A stretch of DNA of 64,000 nt, from positions 42,853,779 through 42,917,778 of the forward strand of contig CM046354.1 of the NCBI GenBank assembly GCA_025403435.1, in the 5' to 3' direction. The notes below the pieces were generated by a model. That model did no database searches and had not been told where the DNA came from. It saw only the letters and a list, made by a program, of their open reading frames with translations. The translations under genes were made by a program, and so were the position numbers. Positions 13,468 through 24,605 of the stretch are shown here, piece after piece (the first letter of the stretch is position 1; every line of letters begins with the position of its first letter). Source of the DNA: Artocarpus heterophyllus. Lineage: Eukaryota; Streptophyta; Magnoliopsida; Rosales; Moraceae.

Positions 13468-14929
13468 AAAGTTAACGAAAATCTTGTTTTAAAGATTTGG
13501 TGTATGTATATATATAATTAAAATCTTATATATATTTAAATTCAAAAATAAATCATATTTATTTAAAATTAACTTCCAAATTAAGCAATTAATTATTTAA
13601 TTTTGTGTCTAAGTTGGTAAAAACAAAACATGGTCCCACCACACATATGTCCACACAAAATTAAAATTAATTTAAATAATCTTATTATTCAACTATTACC
13701 AATTAATTAATTTAAAAAAATATATTTAACTAATCTCATTAGTTAAATACAATCAATTAATTAATTAACTAATGCTCAGTTAAATATGACAACATTTATC
13801 ACATTATCTTATGTGTCACATAAAACATTTTTCTGTGTCACATTAATATTTCAAGGGTGAAATAATTAATTTAAAATTTAATAATTCTAAATTAAATATG
13901 TATAATTTATTTTATGCATTAAATCTGACATAGTGTTATAGAGGTGGTATTGGGGACTTATGAACCTATAACCCGAGCTTTAATAAATTTGACAATTAAT
14001 CAAACTCTTTTTAATGTGTCAAATTTATTAGTTTCAGTGTTATTCCTTTAAAAACCTGAAACTAACTTCTTGAGATTATAGTGAAATTACTAAAAAAAAA
14101 TTAATAAGTACTCCATTGATATAATTATTACATATATGTCAGTCATCGACAAATAATTCATAATAAGAGCTAGTTTAATTTCCATTTACCTCTCTTATTA
14201 CATCTTTATTTTTGAGTTCCAATAATTCTCTAATGAACAGTTAATTCACAATCTTATTATGAACGAGCACTTTACTGTTCAAACTTCAAATCATCACTCA
14301 AGAGAGCTATTTTTCTAACTTCCATAAGGAAGAAATGGATTCCGTACCTGTTTAATATTATTCGCAACTATTTATATCATTATGTTTCCAAGATGCTAAA
14401 TTTTGAGTTGTGTTTAGACAAATCTTACCATGTAAGTCAAGAAACATAATGTCATAAATAAGAGTCTAATAAATACTTAGGATTAAGACTGTCAAATATA
14501 TGATCATCATAATGACAAATTTGAATACTCTATTTGTGACGGATGATTATTAAAGATTCATAATTTATCTGGTCCAACCTTTTATAATCTCATTATATAA
14601 TATACCTCCAATCCAATGTCTCTAGATTAATAGCCTGAATAGAACTATTTCATTCTAAATGAGATTGGACCGTACTAGTAATATTTAATTAAAGATCTCA
14701 AACTTATTAATTATTACTGACTATTTAGATTATTATTTACAAATTTTATCCCTAAGCATATATCACTTATATGCTAAATTTATAGTCACATTAATAATCA
14801 TGGAACTTTCTTGATGTTTATAAAAGTATTCATAATACATATAAGTAACTATAATAATTATAAATGTCACTTTATTTATTTATTAATAATATGCATAATG
14901 TCATAGCTTATAGGGCACCAAACCCAATA
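12763..14929 (-). repeat. Copia-1 5' LTR (2,167 bp)
   Basis: Begins TGTTGGAATT after the primer-binding site and ends with a decayed ..CCAATA where the other LTR has ..CTAACA. From about 13365 onward it aligns with 1-1575. It includes AT dinucleotide runs near 13335-13358 and 13432-13462. No coding content. Confidence 0.8.
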
Positions 14930-17891
14930 GGAATGTGGTATTAGAACATGGATCACATTATGAAATAAAATAATAATACTGTTATGTTAAATTTATTTCT
15001 GCATGAGACTTGTTTAATTGTTATGTTTTTACCACCCTCATGAACTCAATGTTATGTTGTTAGATTGTTGAACCTTGGTTTGTAATAATTTATGTGTTTT
15101 ATTTGGATTACACGTTACATACCTATTACATTAAAGACTAACTATTTTTTGCAGGTAGTCGGTTAGTCGAATACCTTTGGTATTTCGTCAGGCTAAACGA
15201 GGAGGAAAACCGTTCAAGGTAAGTAAATATCGAATCTATTTGAAAGTTGCGGTCATATGAAATTTTAGGAGCAAATGTCTATAAATAAACTAATTATTTT
15301 AAAAGTAAAGTAAATGTGTTATTTTATATGTTTGTACGAGACCGCACTTAATTAGTTAAAAAAAATTTAGGCTGACATTCCTAGGTAAATAATTAAATAA
15401 TACTTACATGTTTGGTTTTTCTATTGAATAATTAAGAGATAATGGTAAAAGTTAATGATTTCTGTGACGTTTGTAAGTAAGCATTACAGAAAGTTTTTTT
15501 TTAATCAATATTCAACTGGAATTTGGAATTTATAACCATAATTTCGAGAGAGAAAAAGTCTTAATTTAGAATGGAAAATTATAGTCTAAAATATTTAGTT
15601 CATTAAGGTAAAAATATTACACTATTGCTATCAAAGCTTTAACAATACAATGAACAATTAAAAAAAATTAAGTGTGTAGAGTAAACCTTCATTAATAGGT
15701 GAAGTTTATCTTTGATTTTTCTTTTTAGCACCATAAGTTCACAAATCAAACTTTAATTTAAAATTGATGATCATAATTCCAAATATTTTGTGGAGCTAGA
15801 ATATAGTGTTACATTATTGCTATCAACGTTTAACTGTATAGTCAACAAATAAAGACATTAAATATGTGGCTAAACCATATTAATAGGTGAAATTTATCCT
15901 TAATTTATTTTTTTATCACCATAATTTCACAAATTATAGTCTTTATGTCACTATTGTCAATTAGAAGACCAGTATTTTCACTAGAGCGATTTTCTCGGTC
16001 CGATACATATCACAGTTTTCTTGGTTTGCCTTGTAATGGTTCGCGTATGCCTCGAATGCAAAATAAAAAATTCAAAAAGTTGAATAAAATTCATAAACAT
16101 GCCATAAAACACACACTTAGTTCATCACAAAACCATAAGACATAATAAGAAAGTGCATAAAACACATACAATATAATATATATGCTACTGCTCTTCTGAT
16201 ATGGTTATACTTATATGGCTTTTATAGCACATAAGATAACCTTTTTTTTTTTTTTGAGAAAATGAAATAACTATAGATCTAAATGAATAAAAATCACATA
16301 CTGCTCTCTTTATATAACTTTCATTTTATATAACATTATAACTTTTGCATAACACCTACTTCTATAAAATATACATTACTACAGTAGCTATAAGAGGGGA
16401 AAAAAGAAAAAAAAAACCCAACCTATGGTAGAAAATAAAAGAAAAAGGGAAAAAAAAAAAAGAAAACCTAAGGAGTGAAGGCTGATGGGGTCAGAATTTG
16501 GAGGTGGTTGTTGCTGGTGGGCCGCCATTCTGGTCACTGCTCATAGGGCAGTGGGCTTGAAAGTTGCAGAGGTTGATGATGAAGAAAGGGCCGATGATGA
16601 AGAAGGAGGCAGATGATGAAGAAGTGTCGAAGAAGATGGAAGACTTAGGGTTTAAAAATATATTTGCACATTTTTATTTGATTAAAGCCCAATTTTGATA
16701 TTGGGTTGACTTTCTTTGAAAGGAAAAACAAAAGAATTGGGTTGAAAATCTGCTCAAAATAGCCTTCAATTTGAGGCTCATGCCTCATAAGTCTTGAGGC
16801 GAAAACGTCTCAAGGCGCACGCCTCAATGAAAAAAGGTGTAAGTCTCGTTCAAGCCATTCAAGATTTAAGCCTTGAAGCGCTAATTAAGCGCTTTAAACT
16901 GAGGCGCGTCGAACGCCTTTTTAAACCATGATACATATATGCACTTCTGTTCTCGTTTCAGCATTTCTTCAACCATGGCAGCGACGTTATAAACAGCCAA
17001 AACTCGTTTTGCTGCGTCTTTTAACCGCAAATGAAACCCATAATCGTGATAAAGCCTGAAGCATTTTGTCTAGTATAACTACCAAAGAGAAGAAAATTTG
17101 AAACTTTATATCTTCACATGGTCAGGTATCTTGAATACGAGCAAAAAAAATGTTGCAAAAGAACATTATACACACCCAAGGGGAAACTCTCGACAGCAAT
17201 GGCATGCAAACGGTAGTCATAACATTCAAAAAATTATCTTCTGAACAATCAAAAAACAAAAATGCACACATACTCCACTAACACGATTACACCAAACTAG
17301 AAAAATCATATATTTAATGTATGCTGCGTAAAGGATTCATCAATACTTGCGTGAGCCCCTGCATAGATATGGAGAAATAATGGATTCTCGCCATCGGATG
17401 GTGCCTTTGGTGGACGATGCTTTCCCCTGTAATCGCAACTAGAGAGAAATATTATAAGCCTGAACTTGTTTTCGTTCTTAGAATTTTTGAAATATTTTCG
17501 TATAATTTTTGAGGCAAAAATTTTAAAAAATATTTGTAAGACAATTTTAAAAAATTCTTATTTTTCAAAATAAAAATATTTTTACGTATTTTGAAAACAA
17601 TATCAAATTTTTTCCACGAAGCCTTTAAGAGAGGACAAACCTTGTCATCACCACAGCGCCAGTGCATCTTTGAATATGCAAATAGAGAACCAGAATCCAA
17701 TAATGTCTTAAAAATAAAAATAACAGCATTAGTAATAACTGAAAGGAAACCGAAAGACTGTCTAATAACTGATGAAAACTTGAAATAATCAGGGGCGAGA
17801 GGGGCAGTCCGAAAGGGACGAGCGGGGCGTTCTGAAGGACGAGGAGACGTGGTCTGAAAGAGAATGATGGCGTGGCGATTGTACTTTTGCT
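14930..17891. other. Non-coding interval, no gene supported
   Basis: AT-rich sequence without a recognisable gene. There is a poly-T run near 16242-16256. A stretch near 16780-16930 has repeated 'gcctca/aggcgc' words. Short open frames on either strand at 15945-16145 and 17452-17700 show no recognisable motif. The minus-strand segment 17640-17700 followed leftward by about 17320-17430 could be read as two exons with a GT donor and AG acceptor, but nothing identifies a protein. Confidence 0.5.
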
Positions 17892-18230
17892 ATGATTTTA
17901 GTTGAGAGCCACTCTCTTGCTACTCCTATGCGGGCGAAAACTGGAGGATGGATTGCTGCGTCTTTGAAAGTGACAATCCCCAGGTCATCACCTCATGTAA
18001 ACACTTTTTGGATGTCGAGTGCTTGGAATTCCTTAACGCCCTCCATTGCATTAACTGGATTTCTATTCCTTTTTGTTGCTATTTTCTTTTGCCATGTTCC
18101 TAGAAACTGTAATTTTTATGCGCATAAGTTAGCTAAGTGGGCTCTGGCTCGTAATCTTAAAAGAAACATTTAGCCTTACTCTATTCTCAGTACTGTTGCC
18201 ATTGACAATTTGGGGTGGTGTCCCTAGTTT
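17892..18230 (+). pseudogene. RNase H-like (RVT_3-type) retroelement remnant
   Basis: The frame ends with HVPRNCNFYAHKLAKWALA, which resembles the C-terminal His/Ala-rich motif (H-V-x-R-x-x-N-x-x-A-H-x-L-A-K) of RNase H-like domains attached to plant LINE-type reverse transcriptases. The upstream part is out of frame or degraded; a better match to the middle of the domain appears in another frame near 18010-18075. No reverse transcriptase was seen nearby, so this is a short remnant. The family assignment rests on one motif. Confidence 0.4.
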
Positions 18231-20920
18231 GAGCCTCTCCCCCTTCTTATCGAAGGGTGCTTGCTACATATTACCAAATAATAATAATAATAATGATAAG
18301 CAGACTACAAAGATGAATATTATTAAAAGAAACACTTAAAGAAAAGTCCCAAGAAAAGATACATAAATAATAAAAAAAAAAACATTTAGAAATATAGTTT
18401 GAAACTTCAAAATGTAAACTACTTTCAAAGTAAAAACCAACCGCCCGATTAAAAACCATGTGAAAAGTACTAGTGAAAATTCATTTTTGTTTCTGTCAAA
18501 AAAAAAAAGAAAATTCATTTTTTTCATTGAATTCTTGTTGCTTTCCCATGAGTAAGTTAATATCAGTGCCGGTTCAACAGACTACAGCACGCCTTTTCTT
18601 CTTTTTGGATAAATTACAGTACTTGTACACTCTTTTGGTTATAGGTTGGGAGACTAACATCAGATCATGAGATTGATTCAACTTCTCCTTTAACTCTGTG
18701 TGTGTGTTTTTTTTTTCTACAGAGAAATGCCTGCGAAAAACCTGACTCAATATTCCCTCAAAACTAGTCACATAAGAAGAAATCCTAGTCCTTAACAAAA
18801 TCAAAGCATATTATAGCAACGAGTAATGATGAGAATCGTAAGTAAACTAGCTAGATTTCAAAGGTGAATAACAAATGCTAAAAAGATTTGAGACCCTTCT
18901 TTTCCCAAAAGAAAGAAACCAAAAACCCCAAAATTTAAGGGAAAAAACCAGCAACAAAAAGAGTCCAAAAGAATAGTCAGATCTCAGTAACATACTCTTC
19001 CTCAATTCCTCAAAAGGAAATTGCAGATAGATAACGCAGTATTTTGTTAAACATCATTGATCCAACAAAAATAGCCACAACACAATCAATTAAAATAAAC
19101 CCAACAAAAAGAGAAAAGGTAGGAGCATCTTAGAAAAAAACTTTCCCATGGGTTTCTTCACTGGCAATTAAAGTGCAAGGATAACGATTATAAACAACTG
19201 TTCAACGATCCACATCACATAAAGATTGAAAAAGAGAAAAGATATAAAAAAAAATCTCGACAAACAACTTAGATTAAGCATGAATGGGACCGTGGTCTGC
19301 CGTGGAACTGGAGTAAGAAATATTATGAATTTGTTATGAAGATGTACACGAGGACGATGCTTCCGCTTACTTACATAGAATAGGCTCCAGCTTTACCCTA
19401 GAAGTTCCGTTCCCAACAGATTGGGCCCGACCCTCAGTGCAGCAAAAGGTTTGGGAATTATCGGGCCGAAGACCAAAATGTGACATGAGCCAGGCAAGGG
19501 ATCAGTTTGAGAAATAGCGATTATGAGGTGTAGCTTTCCAACTTGGGAGAAAGTTTAACTCATACCCGTTTTATAAAATATAAAGATATTATTATTTTTA
19601 AATATTTTAGGCTAATGTTAGATAAATATATGTTATATAATAGCATTTGGCTTTTTTAGTTAAAAGAAATGACATTAATCAAAGAAAGACCAAAGTAATA
19701 AAACACAATATATACTAATGCAACCATTTACAGGGGTAATATAGGAGTTTATTAGTCCTAATAGTACATACTAATGCAACCATATACTTTCTCTAGAATT
19801 TTTGAAACATAGTAATTTTCAATGGTCAAAAGATGATTTTATCCTTCATTTTGCAAAACATTATAGACCCCACAAATAAACTTAAAGAAAAAAGAGAAAA
19901 ATAAAAAGCACAAACAACAACTCAGTCATGGCAATGCTGGAATCGACAACGGGTAGGGATAAGAGAGGAGATTGACTTTTATTGAAGACATCAATGATGG
20001 ATGGATTTAGGAATGAGGGGATCAATGATAGACCTATGCTCAACTCTATCTTTGTATTCTTTGAAAGTGATGTGTTTCAAACTTTCTCATAGAAATGGTT
20101 GAAATGAAAAACAATACCATAAAAGCGGCGTCTGTCAAAATGATCCAGTAATAAAGAGGAGTAAAATATTTTTTTAAAAGAAAAATTTGCACAAAATAAC
20201 TACTTTTAAACTTTTATTTAACATGTATATATATCATAACAATAGTACAAATATGTTTATTTACAAGTCATTAAAATTATTTATGGGAGAAGGAGGCAAA
20301 AGTCACTTTTAGAGGGGTATGAATTAAATATCAGTTTTAATTAATATTAGTAGCGAATGTCACATTTTCTAAAGATGTAAGATCTTGTTTGGTTGGGGGT
20401 AATGGAATGGAATGAAATGACCAATATTAGAAAGATGTTCAGATTTTATGTTTGGTTAGTTTTGATAAAAGGAACGGCCATTCAAAAAGGGAGAATGAGG
20501 GCAATGACATATTTTTGAAAATTGTGAAAGTAAGTATTAGGTTTTAAAAATATTTGTAGTAAATAGCAGATTTATGATGTAAATAGTTTATTTATTGTGT
20601 AAATGAGGATAATTTACATTGTAAGCCAGTGGGTAAATAATTCATTGCATCTTAAATATATTTACAGTTATAAATAATAATTATTTATACTATAAATAAG
20701 AGACTAAATAAATTATTTAAACCTTAAATGTGTTGTAATTACATATATTTTCAGAACTTGATAATTTTCTTACAAATAGTTTTAGAAAAATAATATTTAC
20801 TATAATTTCCAATTAAAAAAATAACGATTTTTCCACTTTTGGGGTGAATTGCTATTCCTTCCACGAGTGGGAGGAATGACCATTCCAAATATAATTTTTA
20901 CCTTTTGTCCTTGATTATCC
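18231..20920. other. Non-coding interval left of the Copia-2 array
   Basis: AT-rich, with small simple repeats (ATA runs near 18281-18296) and no supported gene. The last ~530 bp (from about 20388) has an 'aatggaatggaatg' stretch near one end and 'gaatgaccattcc' near the other. This is the look of a small non-autonomous DNA transposon, but I could not define clean terminal inverted repeats. The Copia-2 target site TATCC is at 20916-20920. Confidence 0.45.
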
Positions 20921-21529
20921 TGTTAGACATGTATGCCATAAGGAGTAAAAATATAATACGTTTTTGAAGACATTTTTTATCAATAAAGAATTTATTCATT
21001 TATATATACCAAATCTTGTCCTCTTTACGTTCATATTCGTTGAATGTATGATAAGCAAACAGTAGTCTGAGACTGTCAGTATAAACCTTAAGAATTGGGC
21101 ATATGATGGGATGATTATGCGGTAGACACGGTTTTTAAGGTGATGGTCTAAAACATATGATCCGCAATCGAGGGAATAAAGTTAGGCGCTTTATTCATGT
21201 AAAGATTGTTATGTTGTCTATATCCCTTATGGGAGATGATTTGTCTTGACCATCGGAGTTGGACTTCGTGAATAGAAACATTGGCACGTTGTCATAGGTG
21301 ACGATGTGTTGGATCGGGACATAAAGTGAATTGATTTGGATTAATAATTCTATCTCGGTAAATCGATTCACTTTAGACAGTCATTTGTACTGTATCTGAA
21401 TCTTGAGATGAATAGTGGGGCCGTTGTCTCGACTTATGTCTTTTGATGTACCAATGGGTGACTCCTACACCTTTATAGCGGTATGCATGCCGGTACGTTG
21501 GAGGCATGACTCTTGATAGCGTAGACTTG

Positions 21530-21793
21530 TTATTCATAGATATGGAATCCATAGCTCCTCTTTAGGAGTAATGATATCCTCTTATATGTGTTGTCCCGTA
21601 ATTTGAAAACTAGAGCGCTCAACCATTTAGATACATAGGTGTAACCGAATGGTATACTATCTTTGGATGGTAAGTTTTCTAATGGTGAGACAATGGAACG
21701 TAAGATAAAAATAATTGGGAAGGTAAGACAGAACTTGTCCTTAAGCCGATTATGGATTATTATATGGGGATACGATGCACTATGATATGTCAT
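21530..21793 (-). other. Antisense 87-codon open frame conserved among Copia-2 LTRs
   Basis: An ATG-started frame opposite to the LTR transcript (MTYHSASYPH..SYGFHIYE). The same 87-codon frame is open at 29181-29444 (LTR B), 45910-46173 (C), 47944-48207 (D) and 54697-54960 (solo LTR, + strand). It is broken by a 1-bp deletion in the solo LTR at 9948-11978. Most differences are single-residue changes. No known domain or clear membrane segment is recognised. It may be a real small antisense ORF or chance openness in a young repeat. Confidence 0.35.
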
Positions 21794-22361
21794 GGAGACT
21801 TAGCTACACGAGCTTCGTAATTCTATAAAGTTTGAGAGTGTAGCTCCAAGCTTTTAGTGGAGTAGCGTTGGAGTTGATAATTGTGAAATGTATATCTGGG
21901 ATATTGGGTTTCATAATTATCATGAGCTTGAACTTTATAGGTCCATTTTGGTCCCCTTTGCTAGCTCACAAAATCCTGTAACGACACGGCGTGCTTTTCC
22001 AATAATTGGTGACTTATGTCAAATTTATCAGATTGGTTTAAAATTTGTAAGAATCAAATAATTCATGTCTATTTATTGGTTGAATTAATTTTATAAGAAA
22101 TTAGTTCAAGATAAACTTGTTGAATTATTGCGATCAGATAATTCTTGTCTGTTTATCGGTTGATTTAATTTTGGATAAATTAGATCAAGATAAACTTGTA
22201 GAATTATTGTGAATTGATTTATTTTCTTAGAGATTATCTTGATAAAGTTTGTTTTGATCAGATATCTTCTCTATTGGGTTATTTGAATCAAAACTAAAAC
22301 TTTATCCTTTAGAATCTCGGGTGTAAAATAAAAGATTCATGGAGATTTTTTCTCAGGAGTT

Positions 22362-22436
22362 CGGCCTGCCAAATGATGTGGTCGGCCAGCCGAACTGCCC
22401 TGTTCGGCCTGCCGACCGGAATGTTCGGCCTGCCGA
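22362..22436. repeat. Phased CGG-palindrome array, 4 units, in LTR A
   Basis: CGGCCTGCC-type units begin at 22362, 22383, 22405 and 22426 (spacing 21, 22, 21). Each is an imperfect palindrome, TTCGGC-CT-GCCGAA. The array lies about 120-190 bp upstream of the LTR's TATA box, an upstream-element position. Confidence 0.88.
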
Positions 22437-22547
22437 TCAGCGGGAGATAAGATTACGTATTTTCACGCGGATCTTATCAGATATTGATCCGAACTTGATT
22501 CCGTTTCGAGTTTTTGAGACCTAATCTAATACAGACTGACCGCAGGA

Positions 22548-22563
22548 CCAATAACTATATAAA
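22548..22563 (+). promoter_or_regulatory. LTR A core promoter: CCAAT box and TATATAAA
   Basis: CCAAT at 22548-22552 is followed by TATATAAA at 22556-22563. The same arrangement occurs in LTR D, while B and C have a shorter TATAAAAA form. Its position, roughly 400 bp before the LTR's 3' end, suits the U3/R boundary. Inferred from sequence only. Confidence 0.6.
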
Positions 22564-22954
22564 GGGAGTGAGTCTCATGATTTACTTAGACCAATTTGAG
22601 AGAGTAAGAGTGATACTCTTCTAGTGAGCATCTAAAAACTCCCTGAGAGCTTTTGTTTACAAATCACGAACACTAGCTTTGGGTTCTCTCTACTGGTTGG
22701 AAGGAGAGTCATCGGTGGAAGAGCTGTACGTGTGAGCCCACACTCACTCCGGTTGTGGATAGAGAATAGTAAAGAAGACCAGTTGGTTGAGGCTCTTCTG
22801 GAACGTTACTTCTCTTCACAGGCTGCGGAGGTTCTTCACACAAAGGTTAGTAAAATTTGTCTAATTTATACATATAACATGTCAAACTTGTGTTTTGGAA
22901 ATTACTTTGATGAAAAAATTTTAAAATTCCGCTGCGCACTTTGTTTCCAACAAT

Positions 22955-22967
22955 TGGTATCAGAGCC
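22955..22967 (+). other. Copia-2 primer-binding site, internal 1
   Basis: TGGTATCAGAGCC, two bases after the LTR A end, is the standard plant site for priming by initiator methionine tRNA. Confidence 0.9.
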
Positions 22968-24605
22968 GAGGTTTTTTTACATAAATTTGCAAGTTTGTGA
23001 TCATGTTATATGCATAAATTTTGTGATCTTAATCTCTCCTATACTTAAATTGAATTTTATAGAGAGATGACACTCTAGGTTTCTATATAATATATATGTT
23101 GTCATGGATTATATGATGAATGTTTATTAATTAATTATGGTTGATTAAATCATTGTTTAATAATTTATTAATTAATTAATACTGGTTATGGTTCCTTAGA
23201 GGTTAGAATGTGTATCTAGGTTTTTCATGTAATTAGGTGGTGGACTATCATCGCCGTCTAGGAATTATTATTTAAATTTTTAATTTGTAAGAATTTTGTA
23301 ATTAAATAATTATTTTGAGAAGACGGATTTAGAAGATTGATAATGGCGCCTCCAGGTATTTCCTGAGTCTCTAATTTTATGTTTTGAATTGTTAAAAATA
23401 AAATTGATGAATTCCATTAAAATTGTATTTTCTAGATTGAGGATTTTTTGCTCTATCGGCATGCCAGATCTCACAGTTCGACAAGCTGAAGGTCACAGAT
23501 CGGTAGGCCGGACGTGTAGTCTGGTAGGCCGACAGTGGGGCAGAAATATTGGTGCTCTGCCGGCAGGCCGAACCTTCTTGTTCGGCAGACCTAACCTACA
23601 TAATCGGCAGGCCGATCACCCAGATCGGCCTGTCGACCGAGAGCTACCAGGTGTCCAGAAAAGGTGCAATTTTTTCAGGTGCAGTTTTAATTTTATTTTT
23701 GAGACGATTCTGAGAAACATTAAATTTGAATATGACCGGAAATATGAAGTATTCGATTCATACGGGATTGAAGACTTGAAGATGGATATTACATGAAGAA
23801 GGATACAGCTTGAGGATTCAAGGATGAAGAATCGAAAAATGTCTCGATTATTCTCTTGTAATCTTAGTTTTCTATTCTCTAGGGTGGAACCATAATATTA
23901 CGGTTATTATTATTTTGCTTGTAGTTTTGCTTGATTGCTTTGCTTGTCTGCATTATAATATGATTTACCATGTATATTGATAACATGTCATATAGGATAG
24001 GGAGTGCCACTCATATTAAAATTTTTCATGCATAATTTTAAAATAAAATCTTGACTTCAAAAGATTGAGTGGGAGAAGGTTTTTAAAGAGAGGACCTAAG
24101 GCCTCCATCGTTGGTCCATAGGAAGAACATGGTGGTCCCGACTCCTAGGAAGGGATTTATATCATGTACCAGATTGGATCTTTGAAAGGATAAGGTATTT
24201 TAGTATGATTTATGGTTGCACACCCCTAGGTGGTGATTATAAATCATGGATAAAATATTGAAACGGTGGTTATAAACTCACGTTAATTTTATTATTAACC
24301 TCCCCTAGGAGCTCTGTTAATAAAATTAATGGCCAAAGAAATGATTATTAGTGTATGCTGGATCATACGGGTCCTGGATGGCATATATTAATCAGGAGGG
24401 GATCCGTGTTCCTGATTGAATTTGGCATGACTCCCCTAGGAGCTTGTTGAATTCTGAGTTGGGAATTATCGTTGTAAGGTTGTGATATTTTCAAGGTTTT
24501 GACACATAAACACATTTGTATGATTTTACATGATTGTGTTATCTTACTAAATTATTATATATGTTTGCTTATGTTTGGTATATGATTCTTTATTGTAGAT
24601 TGAAA
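22968..24605 (+). other. Copia-2 internal 1 untranslated leader
   Basis: A 1.6-kb non-coding leader before gag. It carries a second palindrome array (23456-23640) and four CCTAGG palindromes at 24144, 24225, 24304 and 24435. No intact reading frame with known similarity is seen; a 135-codon open stretch at 23389-23796 is only the palindrome array read in frame. Confidence 0.7.
23456..23640. repeat. Phased CGG-palindrome array, 8 units, in internal 1 leader
   Basis: Units of TCGGCAGGCCGA type or its decayed forms begin near 23456, 23478, 23500, 23521, 23560, 23582, 23604 and 23625. Spacing is 22, 22, 21, 39, 22, 22, 21 bp. Here the array is downstream of the promoter, in the transcribed leader. 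Confidence 0.8.

Larger units (their letters stand above)
1..14929 (-). mobile_element. Copia-1: old Ty1/copia LTR retrotransposon, left end outside window
   Basis: A copia element read right to left. The right LTR (12763-14929) is the 5' LTR; a degenerate iMet primer-binding site lies beside it; gag starts at 8654; pol follows leftward to an RNase H end at 1590; a purine tract precedes the left (3') LTR, which ends at 1575. Gene order gag-protease-integrase-RT-RNase H is seen directly and defines the copia superfamily. The left LTR begins about 600 bp before the window, so its target duplication cannot be checked. Two solo LTRs (4858-7923 and 9948-11978) are inserted inside. Many stops and frameshifts show it is an old, dead copy. 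Confidence 0.88.
20921..22952 (+). repeat. Copia-2 LTR A (2,032 bp)
   Basis: Starts TGTTAGACATG and ends TTTCCAACA, directly followed by an iMet primer-binding site. It has a promoter-like CCAAT/TATA pair near 22548-22563, a palindrome array at 22362-22436 and an antisense open frame at 21530-21793. Diagnostic positions (TATATAAA box, 'tcttgaccatcgg', 'acttatgtc', 'ggctgcggaggttcttcacac') match LTR D rather than B or C. Confidence 0.93.

Noticed and set aside
16780..16930. Coding exon in the 'gcctca/aggcgc' stretch
   Set aside because: Low-complexity repeated words with stops in all frames; this resembles dispersed plant repeat sequence.
17320..17700. Two-exon host gene on the minus strand
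   Set aside because: A GT donor near 17638 and an AG acceptor near 17430 are possible, and both frames are open, but neither translation shows a motif I can identify, and two alternative reading phases fit equally well.
20388..20920. Small hAT-like MITE
   Set aside because: Ends have similar 'ggaatgg/ccattcc' words, but I could not align terminal inverted repeats or find an 8-bp duplication.
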